A stretch of 64,000 bases of DNA, from assembly GCA_030835135.1 (NCBI GenBank), contig JAUQWO010000075.1, positions 337,330-401,329 of the forward strand, read 5' to 3'. Made by a program: the position numbers and the translations under genes. This document shows positions 9,187-17,346 of the stretch, in pieces. Source of the DNA: Bacteroidota bacterium (GTDB lineage Bacteria > Bacteroidota > Ignavibacteria > UBA10030 > UBA6906). The notes beneath the pieces were generated by a model. That model ran no database searches. It worked only from the letters and a program-made list of their open reading frames with translations, and was not told the origin of the DNA. Every line of letters begins with the position of its first letter. Position 1 is the first letter of the stretch.

Positions 9187-11478
9187 CTTGGCTCCACCGA
9201 AGAGCCGGGCATCGGCCAGTCCGGCGCAGATGGAACGCAGTATCCCGTCCGCCTCGTGCTCCATCCCCACGCGGTACAGTGCCTCGACGACATGCCGTGT
9301 CTGGGCGGTGCTGAGACCGCCATTCGCATAGGATCCGAACGGGAAGCCCTGCTGGATCTCGGGCAGGTCCTCGTCCGGGATCGGCCAGAGGCTCGCAGGC
9401 ATTCCCCAGTGATAGGGGAGTCCCACCCGGACCGCTTCACCCCAGATCCGTTCCATGATACCCCGTGCCTCCGGGAGGTCCACGACCCCGCTCGCCACCG
9501 CCGCACCGTTGATCGTGATGAATGCATGGTCGTGGAGACGCCCTTCCTTGCACCGCCATCCGGCCAGCCAACCGGTCGCCGGATTGAGGAACGCGGGGAG
9601 AAAATGCTGCTTGAGGCGGTCAGCCCATGCATCGAGACCGTGCGCCAGGTCGGCCCGACCATGCATCGGGAGCGTACGCGCGAGCGCCCGGAGTGCGGCA
9701 TATAATAGAGCGTTGGAGAAGGTGCACTTCCAGCCCACGGAGATCACATCATAGAAACACGTTGCCCATTGACCCTGTCCACTGATGCCGAGGCGGTACC
9801 GGCTCTCGACGAGTCCATCACCGTCCACGTCGCGCGCGCGCATCGCCGACAATTGCCGCCCGATCTGCGGGCCGAAGCGCTGCAGCCATACGGTGGACCC
9901 CTGCAGTTCGAGAAACTCCGCGGTGCCGAGCAGCCCGGCCGCCCCCGTCATCAGGTATTCATCCTCGGCACTGTGCGGTTCGCCACTTGCCAGAAGGCCT
10001 CCGCTCGCATACCCGGGGCCGCCATCGAGCCAGCGCTCGATGGAATCGCGAAGAAGATCGATAGCGGAGATCCCCGGGGTCAGCTCTCCGGCCTGCCGCG
10101 CAAGGGCAGACCAGTTGTCCATGCACAGCGGACAATGCATCGAGTTACCGTTGTTGCTCAGCGTGCCGGTATCTGCCCGGTAGGAGAACGCCGTCACGGT
10201 GCACCGGCTGACCGCGCGCCGTATCTCTTCCGGCGTATCATCACGCAGCGCCGGACCGAATTGCCGGGCCTGGAGTGTGATGCTGGCGGCGTGCGTCCCC
10301 TTGAGGAGCAGATAGTCACCTTCCGGTTGCGCGACCTCACCGAGTTTGATCTGATGGATCGCGAGGTCGGCGGGGCGGAATGCATCTGCACGCCAGAGTG
10401 CGCTCCCGGTCTGCACGCGTGCCTCCAGACTGCCATAGCCCGGTGCGTGGAGGATCACCGGGAGCTGCATCGTTCCGGCTTCGCCTGCACGCGTGATCGC
10501 GCCGAGTCCGCTGGTTGCCGAAGCACGCGGATCGAGCCCGATCGTCCATGCACTACTCTCCCAGGCCCTCATGTCCTCGCGCCCCGTGCGCGTTGCGGAA
10601 AGTTCGAGCCGGTCCTCGTGGATCTCCCAACGCGCCCGATAGTCCTGGCTCCCGTCTTCGGTATGGACGTGGTATTCGACAGCGTTCTGCTCGACGTGCG
10701 TCGTGCCCCCGACCGCGTAGCGGATCGACGGGGCCATGGTGGGGCCTGTGCCAACCGGGTGCAGGAAGAAGCCCTGGACCCAGATCCCCGGACTCATGCG
10801 GAGAAGATTCACCGAGGTCCTGCTCCGGCCTTCGTCGTCCAAAGCGAGATACGACAGTCCGGCCCGGCGAAGGCTGAACCCCACTTCCAGGAACTTGCTG
10901 CGGAAGCGAACCTCGCCATTCGCATGCCAGGCGGTTACGCCGGAAGGCAGGCGGTCCATCGGCCCCACCGTCGGGATGATCGCACGCTCCCCTCGAAGCG
11001 GGGGCGTGGCGGGAGGGTCACCTTCGAGGACCATCGACCCTGCGCACAGGTTCCACGACGGCCACCACCGGTCCGAGACCCCTTCGCGGATCTCGAAGAG
11101 CACGGCGGAGGTCACGATGCCGCGGAGGTCGATCCAGAACGTTGACCCTTCCTCAGGCCGCGGGAGGTCTGTGAGGTGGAGATGGACCGTCCAGCCGCTG
11201 CCGTTCCAGAGAAGGATGCGCAGCGCCCTGACCCAGTCGTGTTCCGCATGAGAGCCGCACTTGTGATATCCGGGTGAGCGCCGGAGCCCCAGGCGTGTCA
11301 GGGTTGCCGGGGCGTGGAGCTGCAGTGTGCGTGCATGGATGATTCGATGGGCGGGTGCCCCGCCTTCATTGGGAAGAGGTGTCGTCCACAACGCCCTGCA
11401 GGTCGACACGCCCGGACGGATTCCGAGGTCACCTGCAGGGGGCTCGAGCCCCTGGAGCCTGAAAAGATCCTGTGCCAC
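9076..11478 (-). CDS. Six-hairpin glycosidase-like protein (putative glycoside hydrolase)
   Basis: About 800 residues. The N-terminal ~420 residues are beta-rich. The C-terminal ~370 look like an (alpha/alpha)6 barrel: 'EYLMTGAAGLLGTAEFLELQG', 'RDVDGDGLVESRYRLG', 'ISVGWKCTFSNALLYAALRALA', 'GWPWGYEGLLTDQFG'. The Asp/Glu-rich 'DxDGDGLxE' segment and aromatic-rich helices recur in GH63/GH94/GH15-type catalytic domains, but I cannot assign a family or substrate. No signal peptide is visible, so probably cytosolic. Start chosen at a GTG (11478) with AAGGA about 7 nt upstream. The frame stays open to a TTG at 11544, but that TTG coincides with the -35 box of a good minus-strand promoter. The 3' end overlaps mntP. 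Confidence 0.65.
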   Translation of the reverse strand: MAQDLFRLQGLEPPAGDLGIRPGVSTCRALWTTPLPNEGGAPAHRIIHARTLQLHAPATLTRLGLRRSPGYHKCGSHAEHDWVRALRILLWNGSGWTVHLHLTDLPRPEEGSTFWIDLRGIVTSAVLFEIREGVSDRWWPSWNLCAGSMVLEGDPPATPPLRGERAIIPTVGPMDRLPSGVTAWHANGEVRFRSKFLEVGFSLRRAGLSYLALDDEGRSRTSVNLLRMSPGIWVQGFFLHPVGTGPTMAPSIRYAVGGTTHVEQNAVEYHVHTEDGSQDYRARWEIHEDRLELSATRTGREDMRAWESSAWTIGLDPRASATSGLGAITRAGEAGTMQLPVILHAPGYGSLEARVQTGSALWRADAFRPADLAIHQIKLGEVAQPEGDYLLLKGTHAASITLQARQFGPALRDDTPEEIRRAVSRCTVTAFSYRADTGTLSNNGNSMHCPLCMDNWSALARQAGELTPGISAIDLLRDSIERWLDGGPGYASGGLLASGEPHSAEDEYLMTGAAGLLGTAEFLELQGSTVWLQRFGPQIGRQLSAMRARDVDGDGLVESRYRLGISGQGQWATCFYDVISVGWKCTFSNALLYAALRALARTLPMHGRADLAHGLDAWADRLKQHFLPAFLNPATGWLAGWRCKEGRLHDHAFITINGAAVASGVVDLPEARGIMERIWGEAVRVGLPYHWGMPASLWPIPDEDLPEIQQGFPFGSYANGGLSTAQTRHVVEALYRVGMEHEADGILRSICAGLADARLFGGAKSGVDWRTWDGWPWGYEGLLTDQFGILAVGIDRYRKR

Positions 11479-11515
11479 CTGTGGTCCTTGCTGTTTCGCT
11501 GGAAAATTGAGAGGA

Positions 11516-11544
11516 ATGGTAACGGGTTCGGGCACAAGAGTCAA
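11516..11544 (-). promoter_or_regulatory. Predicted promoter of the glycosidase-like gene (TTGACT-N17-TACCAT)
   Basis: On the minus strand, TTGACT (11544-11539) is followed after exactly 17 nt by TACCAT (11521-11516). The predicted transcription start near 11509 lies upstream of the GTG start at 11478 and its AAGGA site, which supports that shorter start. Confidence 0.5.
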
Positions 11545-11598
11545 CCTCAGGGGCTAAAGATCTTCCGGGGGATGCCGATACTGTAGTCATGGGAGCTC

Positions 11599-11668
11599 TG
11601 ACTCCCTGCGTCCAGCTGCATCGACAAGGATGTCGTGGGACCAGCCGGATTCCGGACGCAGGGAGTCA
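11599..11668. repeat. Nested inverted repeat (70 nt) upstream of the Yip1-like gene
   Basis: Perfect 15-bp arms TGACTCCCTGCGTCC (11599-11613) and GGACGCAGGGAGTCA (11654-11668) enclose 40 nt containing a second 5-bp hairpin (CGACA AGGA TGTCG, 11622-11635). It lies between divergent transcription units in a stretch (11545-11715) where I see no gene, and could be a structured RNA, a mobile mini-element or a terminator for something entering from the left. Confidence 0.6.
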
Positions 11669-11715
11669 ACCATTTATAGGCCCTCAGCCGCGGCATCCCC
11701 TCCTGAGTTATTCGC

Positions 11716-11744
11716 TTGCGGAATCATTTCCCTCGTGCTATATT
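11716..11744 (+). promoter_or_regulatory. Promoter of the Yip1-like gene (TTGCGG-N17-TATATT)
   Basis: TTGCGG (11716-11721) and TATATT (11739-11744) are separated by exactly 17 nt, giving a predicted start near 11751 and a ~75-nt leader before the AGGAGGT-preceded ATG at 11826. Confidence 0.65.
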
Positions 11745-11825
11745 GTCTCAACTTCCCAGTGGTTCATCGACCATCTGTTCCAACGACCCCGTCCCTCTCA
11801 CACACTCATCTCATCAGGAGGTAGC

Positions 11826-12416
11826 ATGAATCTTGTCGACCGCGTCAAGAACATCATCATGACACCCAAGACCGAATGGCCCGTGATCGCCGCAGAAGAT
11901 GCGAACCCGACCGCCATTCTCACGGGTTATGTTGTCCCCCTCGCAGCCGTTCCGGCAGTGGCGACGATCATCGGAACAGGATTGATCGGCGGACCGTTCG
12001 GCGCCTCGCTCTCCTTTGGGATCGGGTCCGGCGTCGTGTCTTTCATTGTGGCGGTCGTGGGGGTGTATCTGACGGCCCTTGTCATGGACTTTCTGGCCCC
12101 GAATTTCGGTTCGCAGAAGAACTTCGGCCGTGCATTGCAGACCGTGGCGTATTCGTACACGCCGGCATGGGTTGGCGGCGTCCTCGGGATCCTTCCCGCG
12201 ATCGCGTGGCTGGGCATGCTTGCCGGGCTCTATGGATTGTATCTCATGTATCTGGGCCTTCCGCACACCATGAAGACCCCGGAAGACAAGACGATCATCT
12301 ACATGGTTGTGATCATCATCGTTCTGGTCGTGATCTATGCGATCCTCGCCGCGATCTTCACAGGCATTCTGGTTGCGCTCTTCGGTTTCGGAGCGATGGG
12401 CAGTATGATGCAGTGA
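11826..12416 (+). CDS. Yip1-family integral membrane protein
   Basis: 196 residues. Start at 11826 is fixed by a near-perfect AGGAGGT a few nt upstream. The N-terminus 'MNLVDRVKNIIMTPKTEWPVIA' is the typical opening of bacterial YIP1-domain proteins. Five hydrophobic stretches follow (roughly 31-56, 60-88, 105-130, 133-150, 158-185), including the conserved 'YSYTPAW' segment. The biochemical role of bacterial members is unknown. It is transcribed alone: own promoter at 11716, strong terminator at 12439. Confidence 0.85.
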   Translation: MNLVDRVKNIIMTPKTEWPVIAAEDANPTAILTGYVVPLAAVPAVATIIGTGLIGGPFGASLSFGIGSGVVSFIVAVVGVYLTALVMDFLAPNFGSQKNFGRALQTVAYSYTPAWVGGVLGILPAIAWLGMLAGLYGLYLMYLGLPHTMKTPEDKTIIYMVVIIIVLVVIYAILAAIFTGILVALFGFGAMGSMMQ

Positions 12417-12438
12417 TCCGGTCGGTGACCGAACATCC

Positions 12439-12473
12439 AGGAACAGGGCCCCCGGGCCCTGTTCCTGTTTTTG
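12439..12473 (+). terminator. Rho-independent terminator
   Basis: A 13-bp stem (12439-12451 with 12454-12466, AGGAACAGGGCCC and its complement) is followed by gtttttg. The T-tract merges with the -35 box of the next promoter. Confidence 0.9.
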
Positions 12474-12499
12474 CTTGTCACTGACGTTTTTCATACCTT
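12471..12499 (+). promoter_or_regulatory. Promoter of pduO-type gene (TTGCTT-N17-TACCTT), predicting a leaderless mRNA
   Basis: TTGCTT (12471-12476), 17-nt spacer, TACCTT (12494-12499). The ATG at 12505 begins only 5 nt after the -10 box, so transcription would start at or next to the start codon. There is no Shine-Dalgarno sequence. Confidence 0.5.
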
Positions 12500-12504
12500 T
12501 TGCC

Positions 12505-13047
12505 ATGAAAATCTATACAAAATCCGGCGATAAGGGCGACACATCGCTCTTTGGCGGGCAACGGGTTCCCAAAGATGCCCTCCGCATCGAGGCCTATGGT
12601 ACGGTCGACGAGTTGAATTCGGTGCTTGGTATCGTCCGGGCCGATGGGGTCGGGAAGCACCTGGACGACATCCTCGGAAGCCTCCAGGATGTCCTGTTCG
12701 TCCTGGGAGCCGACCTGGCTACCCCGCGATCCCTTCAGCGGAAGGGCCTCAAGCGGATCGGCAAGAAAGAGGCCGAGTTCATCGAGGGAACGATCGATGC
12801 ACTCGAAAAGAAACTCAAACCACTCAAAAGCTTCATTCTTCCCGGCGGGTCACCCGTTGCCGCCCGACTGCATTTCGCACGCACCGTGTGCCGCCGCGCG
12901 GAACGCGTGGTCGTGCGATTGTCCCGCAATGAGGATATCGGCGACGATTGTATGATCTTCCTGAACCGTCTCTCCGACCTTCTCTTCGTTCTGGCCCGTT
13001 TTGCCAACCATTCCGCGAACGTTCCCGAGGTGAAGTGGAAAACCTGA
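12505..13047 (+). CDS. pduO: PduO-type ATP:cob(I)alamin adenosyltransferase
   Basis: 180 residues, the normal family length. The ATP-binding N-terminal motif 'YTKSGDKGDTSLFGG' and the active-site helix 'FILPGGSPVAARLHFARTVCRRAERVVV' are both intact; the latter carries the conserved Arg and Glu residues of MMAB/PduO enzymes. It transfers the adenosyl group of ATP to cob(I)alamin to make coenzyme B12. Start at 12505 rather than the upstream in-frame ATG at 12475, which lies within the promoter. The M28 peptidase follows 26 nt later. No B12-dependent enzyme is in the window, so the client enzyme is elsewhere. Confidence 0.93.
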   Translation: MKIYTKSGDKGDTSLFGGQRVPKDALRIEAYGTVDELNSVLGIVRADGVGKHLDDILGSLQDVLFVLGADLATPRSLQRKGLKRIGKKEAEFIEGTIDALEKKLKPLKSFILPGGSPVAARLHFARTVCRRAERVVVRLSRNEDIGDDCMIFLNRLSDLLFVLARFANHSANVPEVKWKT

Positions 13048-13073
13048 CTGCAACCCCGAAGCGCCGGGTCCGT

Positions 13074-15407
13074 ATGCACCGGTGTATGCGAGCAACCATC
13101 CCTGTCCTCCTCCTGTCGATCATCACCCTGTGCACACCAGCCCGTTCCGCTTCCGCGGGAGGATTTTCCGGCGCGCGTGCCTATGCGACTCTCCGGACGC
13201 TTGCCGGCGAGATCGGCCCGCGGCCCATGGGATCTCCCGCCGAGCAACGGGCCCTTGCCTTCGCTGAAAGCTCCTTCGTTGCAGCCGGATGCGATACCGC
13301 CTACGTGATGCGGATGACCAACGCGAAGGGCGTGAACACCACCAGCGGCATCGCCGTGGGCGTCCTGCGGGGCTCGGGCGGACGCATCATCGTCATCGGC
13401 GGTCATATCGATTCTTCCGCCCCGGATGTACCCGGTGCCAACGACGATGGCTCAGGTGCCGCCTGCGTGATCGAACTTTCCCGGGTGCTGGGCGCACGCG
13501 ACCTCCGGTCCACGATCGTGTTCGCGTGCTTCGGCGGTGAAGAGGAAGGCCTGCAGGGGAGCACATGGTTCGTCGACCACTTCCCGGAGATCGATAGTGT
13601 CGATCTGATGCTGCAGATCGACATGGCCGACGGCGCATCGTATTTCGAACTCGATCCCGACGCCGCCTTTCAGGTGAGTGCGCCTCGCTGGCTGCCCGAA
13701 GCCGCGCAGGAGATCTACAATGCGCAGCGCAACGATGGCAACCTCCGGTACCTCACCCACATGGCGACGTTGAATTCGTCGACCCCGGGTGGCACCGGAT
13801 CGGACCACATGCCGTTCCTCGAACGGGGCATCCCGGCGATCGATTTCACCTCGGATATCGGCTATCCGATCCACTCGCCGCTCGACAACCTGGCTATGTT
13901 CGATAGCTCAGGGTTGGAGCGCTCGGGGTCGCTCGTTCTCGGACTCGTGGAACGGTTCGATGGTGGCGTGCCTTCGCGGACCACGGAGAAGTACTATCTG
14001 CTGCAATACGCGGGTCACCTGTTCTTCCTGTCGCATGAGATCATGTATGTGCTCTCAGCGATCGCGGTGATCCTTTCCGTGATGGCATTCAACACGCTCC
14101 GGCGGCGGAGGCTGAAGGACCGTGCGGGCGAACCATCGCTCTCGGGGCTCAAACTCGTCTTCTTCGCGTTCATCCTGCAGATCGGTGTCTGGCTCCCGGA
14201 AACGCTCCTCGGGGCACTCACGGGATACCGCTATCCCTGGGTCAACAACTTCCCGGCGTTCACGCTTCTTGCACTGCTCGGGGGACTCCTCGTGTCGTGG
14301 CCGGTCCTTCGTCTGGCGACGCGCTGGCGCATCGGAACCGATCCCTTCCCGCTGTTCGTCCGGTTCTTCATTCTGATGTTCGGTGCATGGTTCGGTGCAT
14401 TCATGGCGAACCCGGAGATCGCGCTGTACATGGCGTGGCCGCTCTTCTGGATCTCACTCGCGGTGTTGATCCGCCCCGTCTGGTTCAAGCGCGTCGCCGC
14501 GCTCGTCGCACTCTACCTCCCCGCACGACTTGTCTTCGTCGAGCCGCTCACGATCTTTCTCCGGATGCTGAGCGGGTTGTCGTATGAAAATGCGTTCCGC
14601 GGACTGATCCTGCCCGACGCGTTGTATATCCTGGGCTTCACAGCGCTTTCACTGCCATTCGTGTTCGGCCTCGCGGCCATCCAGCGCTCATCGGATGCCG
14701 ATGTGTTCATGGTCCGCTGGTTCCGATCAGGCAGGGCTGTACAGATCGTCGCCGGCCTGTTCGTGGTCCTCGCGGTAGCTCTGTCCTTGTCGTCGGTGTA
14801 CGATAGCACGTGGCCGCCCACGGTGCGCATCGAACAGAAACTGACGATCGGGACCGATTCATCAACGGTCCGTATGACCGGGTCCGAGGGTGTCGATGGT
14901 CTTTCGGTGAGCTTCGACGGTGGAACGACCACGGAGACCATCCCCACGCAGGTGCTCGAACGCAGCCTCCCCGGAGGACTGCCGGAGGGATGGTTCACGT
15001 ACGATCAGACCACGGCGGTGCTGCCGGACAGTGCCCGGCCGGATTCGCTCGTGCAGCTCAAGCGGGTCATTGACCTCGACGGCGGACGCCGCCCGGTCAG
15101 TGTCGAGCTGCGCTATCACAGCGAGCGGCCCGTCACCGTCAGCTCTCCCTGGGTGCAGGGAAGCAGACGGCGCGACCTGGGGTCCACCGACAGGACCGGC
15201 GTGTTCACGTGGTATTCCTTCCCGGAACTGCCGCTGCGCATTCCGGTGACGCTGCGCATCGCGCGCGGACAGACCGTGACCGAATCGCTCGATGTGACCT
15301 ATGATACGCTGTGCGTGCCGCTGCGTCTCACCGCGCCGGGCACGACCGTGCGCGAACGCTTGACCGTGACCCGCAGGGATACCCTGCGTGCACCAGGAGG
15401 AGAGTAG
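13074..15407 (+). CDS. M28-family metallopeptidase fused to a multi-pass membrane domain
   Basis: About 777 residues from 13074; ATG at 13086 is an alternative start. A signal-like N-terminus ('ATIPVLLLSIITLCTPARSASAG') precedes a zinc aminopeptidase domain holding all M28 ligands in order: 'GGHIDSS', 'NDDGSG', 'GGEEEGLQG', 'QIDMADG' and 'GSDHMPF'. From about residue 310 there are eight or so hydrophobic helices, then a ~200-residue soluble beta-rich C-terminus. This resembles the ER-metallopeptidase/Fxna architecture: peptidase outside the cytoplasmic membrane, anchored by a polytopic domain. It probably trims peptides in the periplasm. The ABC-exporter genes start 9 nt downstream, so they are likely co-transcribed. 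Confidence 0.85.
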   Translation: MHRCMRATIPVLLLSIITLCTPARSASAGGFSGARAYATLRTLAGEIGPRPMGSPAEQRALAFAESSFVAAGCDTAYVMRMTNAKGVNTTSGIAVGVLRGSGGRIIVIGGHIDSSAPDVPGANDDGSGAACVIELSRVLGARDLRSTIVFACFGGEEEGLQGSTWFVDHFPEIDSVDLMLQIDMADGASYFELDPDAAFQVSAPRWLPEAAQEIYNAQRNDGNLRYLTHMATLNSSTPGGTGSDHMPFLERGIPAIDFTSDIGYPIHSPLDNLAMFDSSGLERSGSLVLGLVERFDGGVPSRTTEKYYLLQYAGHLFFLSHEIMYVLSAIAVILSVMAFNTLRRRRLKDRAGEPSLSGLKLVFFAFILQIGVWLPETLLGALTGYRYPWVNNFPAFTLLALLGGLLVSWPVLRLATRWRIGTDPFPLFVRFFILMFGAWFGAFMANPEIALYMAWPLFWISLAVLIRPVWFKRVAALVALYLPARLVFVEPLTIFLRMLSGLSYENAFRGLILPDALYILGFTALSLPFVFGLAAIQRSSDADVFMVRWFRSGRAVQIVAGLFVVLAVALSLSSVYDSTWPPTVRIEQKLTIGTDSSTVRMTGSEGVDGLSVSFDGGTTTETIPTQVLERSLPGGLPEGWFTYDQTTAVLPDSARPDSLVQLKRVIDLDGGRRPVSVELRYHSERPVTVSSPWVQGSRRRDLGSTDRTGVFTWYSFPELPLRIPVTLRIARGQTVTESLDVTYDTLCVPLRLTAPGTTVRERLTVTRRDTLRAPGGE

Positions 15408-15416
15408 GAGAGACGG

Positions 15417-16202
15417 ATGACACAGCAGCAGACAGTGATCCATGATCCCATGCTGATCGTCGATCAATTGCACAAGCGGTACGGTGACCTCGTCGCGGTG
15501 GAAAGCCTCAGTTTTACCGTCGGCCGGAAGGAGATATTCGGGATCCTCGGACCGAACGGCGCCGGCAAGACCACCACGCTCGAGATGATCGAGACGTTGC
15601 GGGAACCGGATGGCGGGAAGGTGACGCTGAACGGTGTGGATATCCGGCGTTCGCCGATGGACGTCAAACGGATGATCGGGGTACAGCTGCAGTCCACGTC
15701 GTTCTTTGACCGGCTGACCCTGCGCGAGTTGCTTGTGCTCTTCGCGGAGTTCTACGGACGGAAGATCGATCCTCTCCGGTACCTGCAGGAGGTGGATCTG
15801 GCCGATCGCGCCGCATCGTATCCGGCGCAGCTGTCGGGTGGACAGAAGCAGCGCTTCTCCGTTGCGCTGGCGCTGGTGAACGACCCCGTCGTCCTGTTCC
15901 TGGACGAACCGACCACAGGGCTCGATCCGCAGGCACGCCGGCATCTCTGGGGCGTGATCCAGCGCATCAGGGATGAGGGGAAGACGATCGTCCTGACGAC
16001 GCATTATATGGAAGAGGCTGAGGAATTGTGCGATCGCGTGGCCATCATGGACCACGGCAAGATCATCGCGCTGGGTGCGCCACGCGTGCTCATCCAGAAG
16101 CTCGTCGACAGCGGCTTCTCGCGTGAACGTGCGCATGCCCTTGCCAATCTCGAGGATGTGTTCCTTTCGCTGACCGGGCATTCCCTGAGGGATGACGAAT
16201 GA
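15417..16202 (+). CDS. ABC transporter ATP-binding protein (ABC-2 exporter)
   Basis: 261 residues with all motifs: Walker A 'GPNGAGKTT', Q loop 'GVQLQSTSFF', signature 'LSGGQKQR', Walker B 'VVLFLDEPTTGLDP' and H-loop 'TTHYMEEAE'. It belongs to the DrrA/CcmA-like class that drives ABC-2 permeases for drug or lipid export. A purine-rich ribosome-binding site (GGAGAGTAGGAGAG) precedes it. Its stop overlaps the permease start by 4 nt, indicating translational coupling. Confidence 0.95.
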   Translation: MTQQQTVIHDPMLIVDQLHKRYGDLVAVESLSFTVGRKEIFGILGPNGAGKTTTLEMIETLREPDGGKVTLNGVDIRRSPMDVKRMIGVQLQSTSFFDRLTLRELLVLFAEFYGRKIDPLRYLQEVDLADRAASYPAQLSGGQKQRFSVALALVNDPVVLFLDEPTTGLDPQARRHLWGVIQRIRDEGKTIVLTTHYMEEAEELCDRVAIMDHGKIIALGAPRVLIQKLVDSGFSRERAHALANLEDVFLSLTGHSLRDDE

Positions 16203-17269
16203 AACAGACCTGGGTCATGACCGTTGCAGCCCTGAAGATGTACCTCCGTCAGCGGGAGACCGTCATCTGGGCGTTCTTCTTTCCTTTGCTCCTGTTGGGA
16301 TTGTTCGGGTTCATCCGGTTCGATGGCGTGGGCACGATGCATCTCGGCGTGGTCAATGCCGCGGGCGCCAACGGCGTCGCGGTCGTCGAGCGCTTTCGCC
16401 ATGTGTCGGCGCTGGAGGTGAGTGAGGGGACGGAAGAGGCGGAGCGCGCGCAATTGATGGTCGGGGAACGCGACCTGCTCGTGATCATCCCCGCGGAGTT
16501 CGGCACGGGAGCGGCGCCGCGTCTCATTGTGCTGGCCGACCGGGAGGCCAAACCGCGTGAGACCCAGCTCGGCACGCTGATCGTGCAGAAGGTGATGGAT
16601 GATGCCGTGTTCGCAGTGGCCGGGAGTCTCCCGCGCACGACGCTCGACGTCCATGCGGTCACGGTGCGCAACCTGACGTATGTGGATTTCCTTCTGCCGG
16701 GCGTGCTGTCGATGTCGATCATGCAATTGGGCATCTTCGGTGTGGCCTTCGCATTCGTGACGCTCAAGCGCCGCGGCATCCTCCGCCGCCTGAAAGTGAC
16801 ACCGCTGCAGCCCCGTGAATTCATCACCGCGCAGGTCGTCAGCCGCCTTGTGGTGGTCGTTGCGCAGATCGCGCTCATGCTCGTCTTCGGGGTGTACGTA
16901 TTGCACGTTCACTTCATCGGCAACGCGCTGCTCCTCCTTGCCGTGGCGATGCTGGGGGCAACGGTGTTCCTGGCCCTCGGCTTCGCGATCGCGGGCCTCG
17001 CCCGTACGGAGGATCAGGTGCCGCCGATGGCGAATGCGATCACACTGCCCATGCTCCTGCTGTCCGGGGTCTTCTTCAGCCGTTCGAACCTCCCGGAGAT
17101 GGTGCGGCTCATCACGGGGGTCCTGCCCCTCACGCATCTTGCCGATGCCATGCGCGCGGTGGCGATCGATGGGGCCGGCGTTGCGCAGATCATGCCGCAG
17201 TTGATCGGTCTCGGGATCTGGGCGCCGGTCAGCATCGGACTGGCGATATGGTTGTTCCGGTGGGAATAG
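16199..17269 (+). CDS. ABC-2 type transporter permease
   Basis: 356 residues. N-terminal membrane helix (~22-40), a large periplasmic domain (~45-165), then five membrane helices ('LLPGVLSMSIMQLGIFGVAFAFVTLKRRGILRRLKVTPL', characteristic of ABC-2/DrrB-like permeases). The start overlaps the ATPase by 4 nt (ATGA). The pair should form a homodimeric exporter; the substrate is not predictable. Confidence 0.93.
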   Translation: MKQTWVMTVAALKMYLRQRETVIWAFFFPLLLLGLFGFIRFDGVGTMHLGVVNAAGANGVAVVERFRHVSALEVSEGTEEAERAQLMVGERDLLVIIPAEFGTGAAPRLIVLADREAKPRETQLGTLIVQKVMDDAVFAVAGSLPRTTLDVHAVTVRNLTYVDFLLPGVLSMSIMQLGIFGVAFAFVTLKRRGILRRLKVTPLQPREFITAQVVSRLVVVVAQIALMLVFGVYVLHVHFIGNALLLLAVAMLGATVFLALGFAIAGLARTEDQVPPMANAITLPMLLLSGVFFSRSNLPEMVRLITGVLPLTHLADAMRAVAIDGAGVAQIMPQLIGLGIWAPVSIGLAIWLFRWE

Positions 17270-17346
17270 CTGTTTCGGGGCGGTCCCGTCCCGCGAGGCG
17301 GGAGGACCACCCCCGCAATCCAAACATCCAACAGAAGGAGGTAGCA

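Noticed and set aside
9769-11145. 458-codon plus-strand frame opposite the glycosidase-like gene
   Set aside because: Arg/Pro/Ala-rich shadow with no motifs. The minus-strand frame is longer, has a plausible promoter and start, and shows barrel-like motifs.
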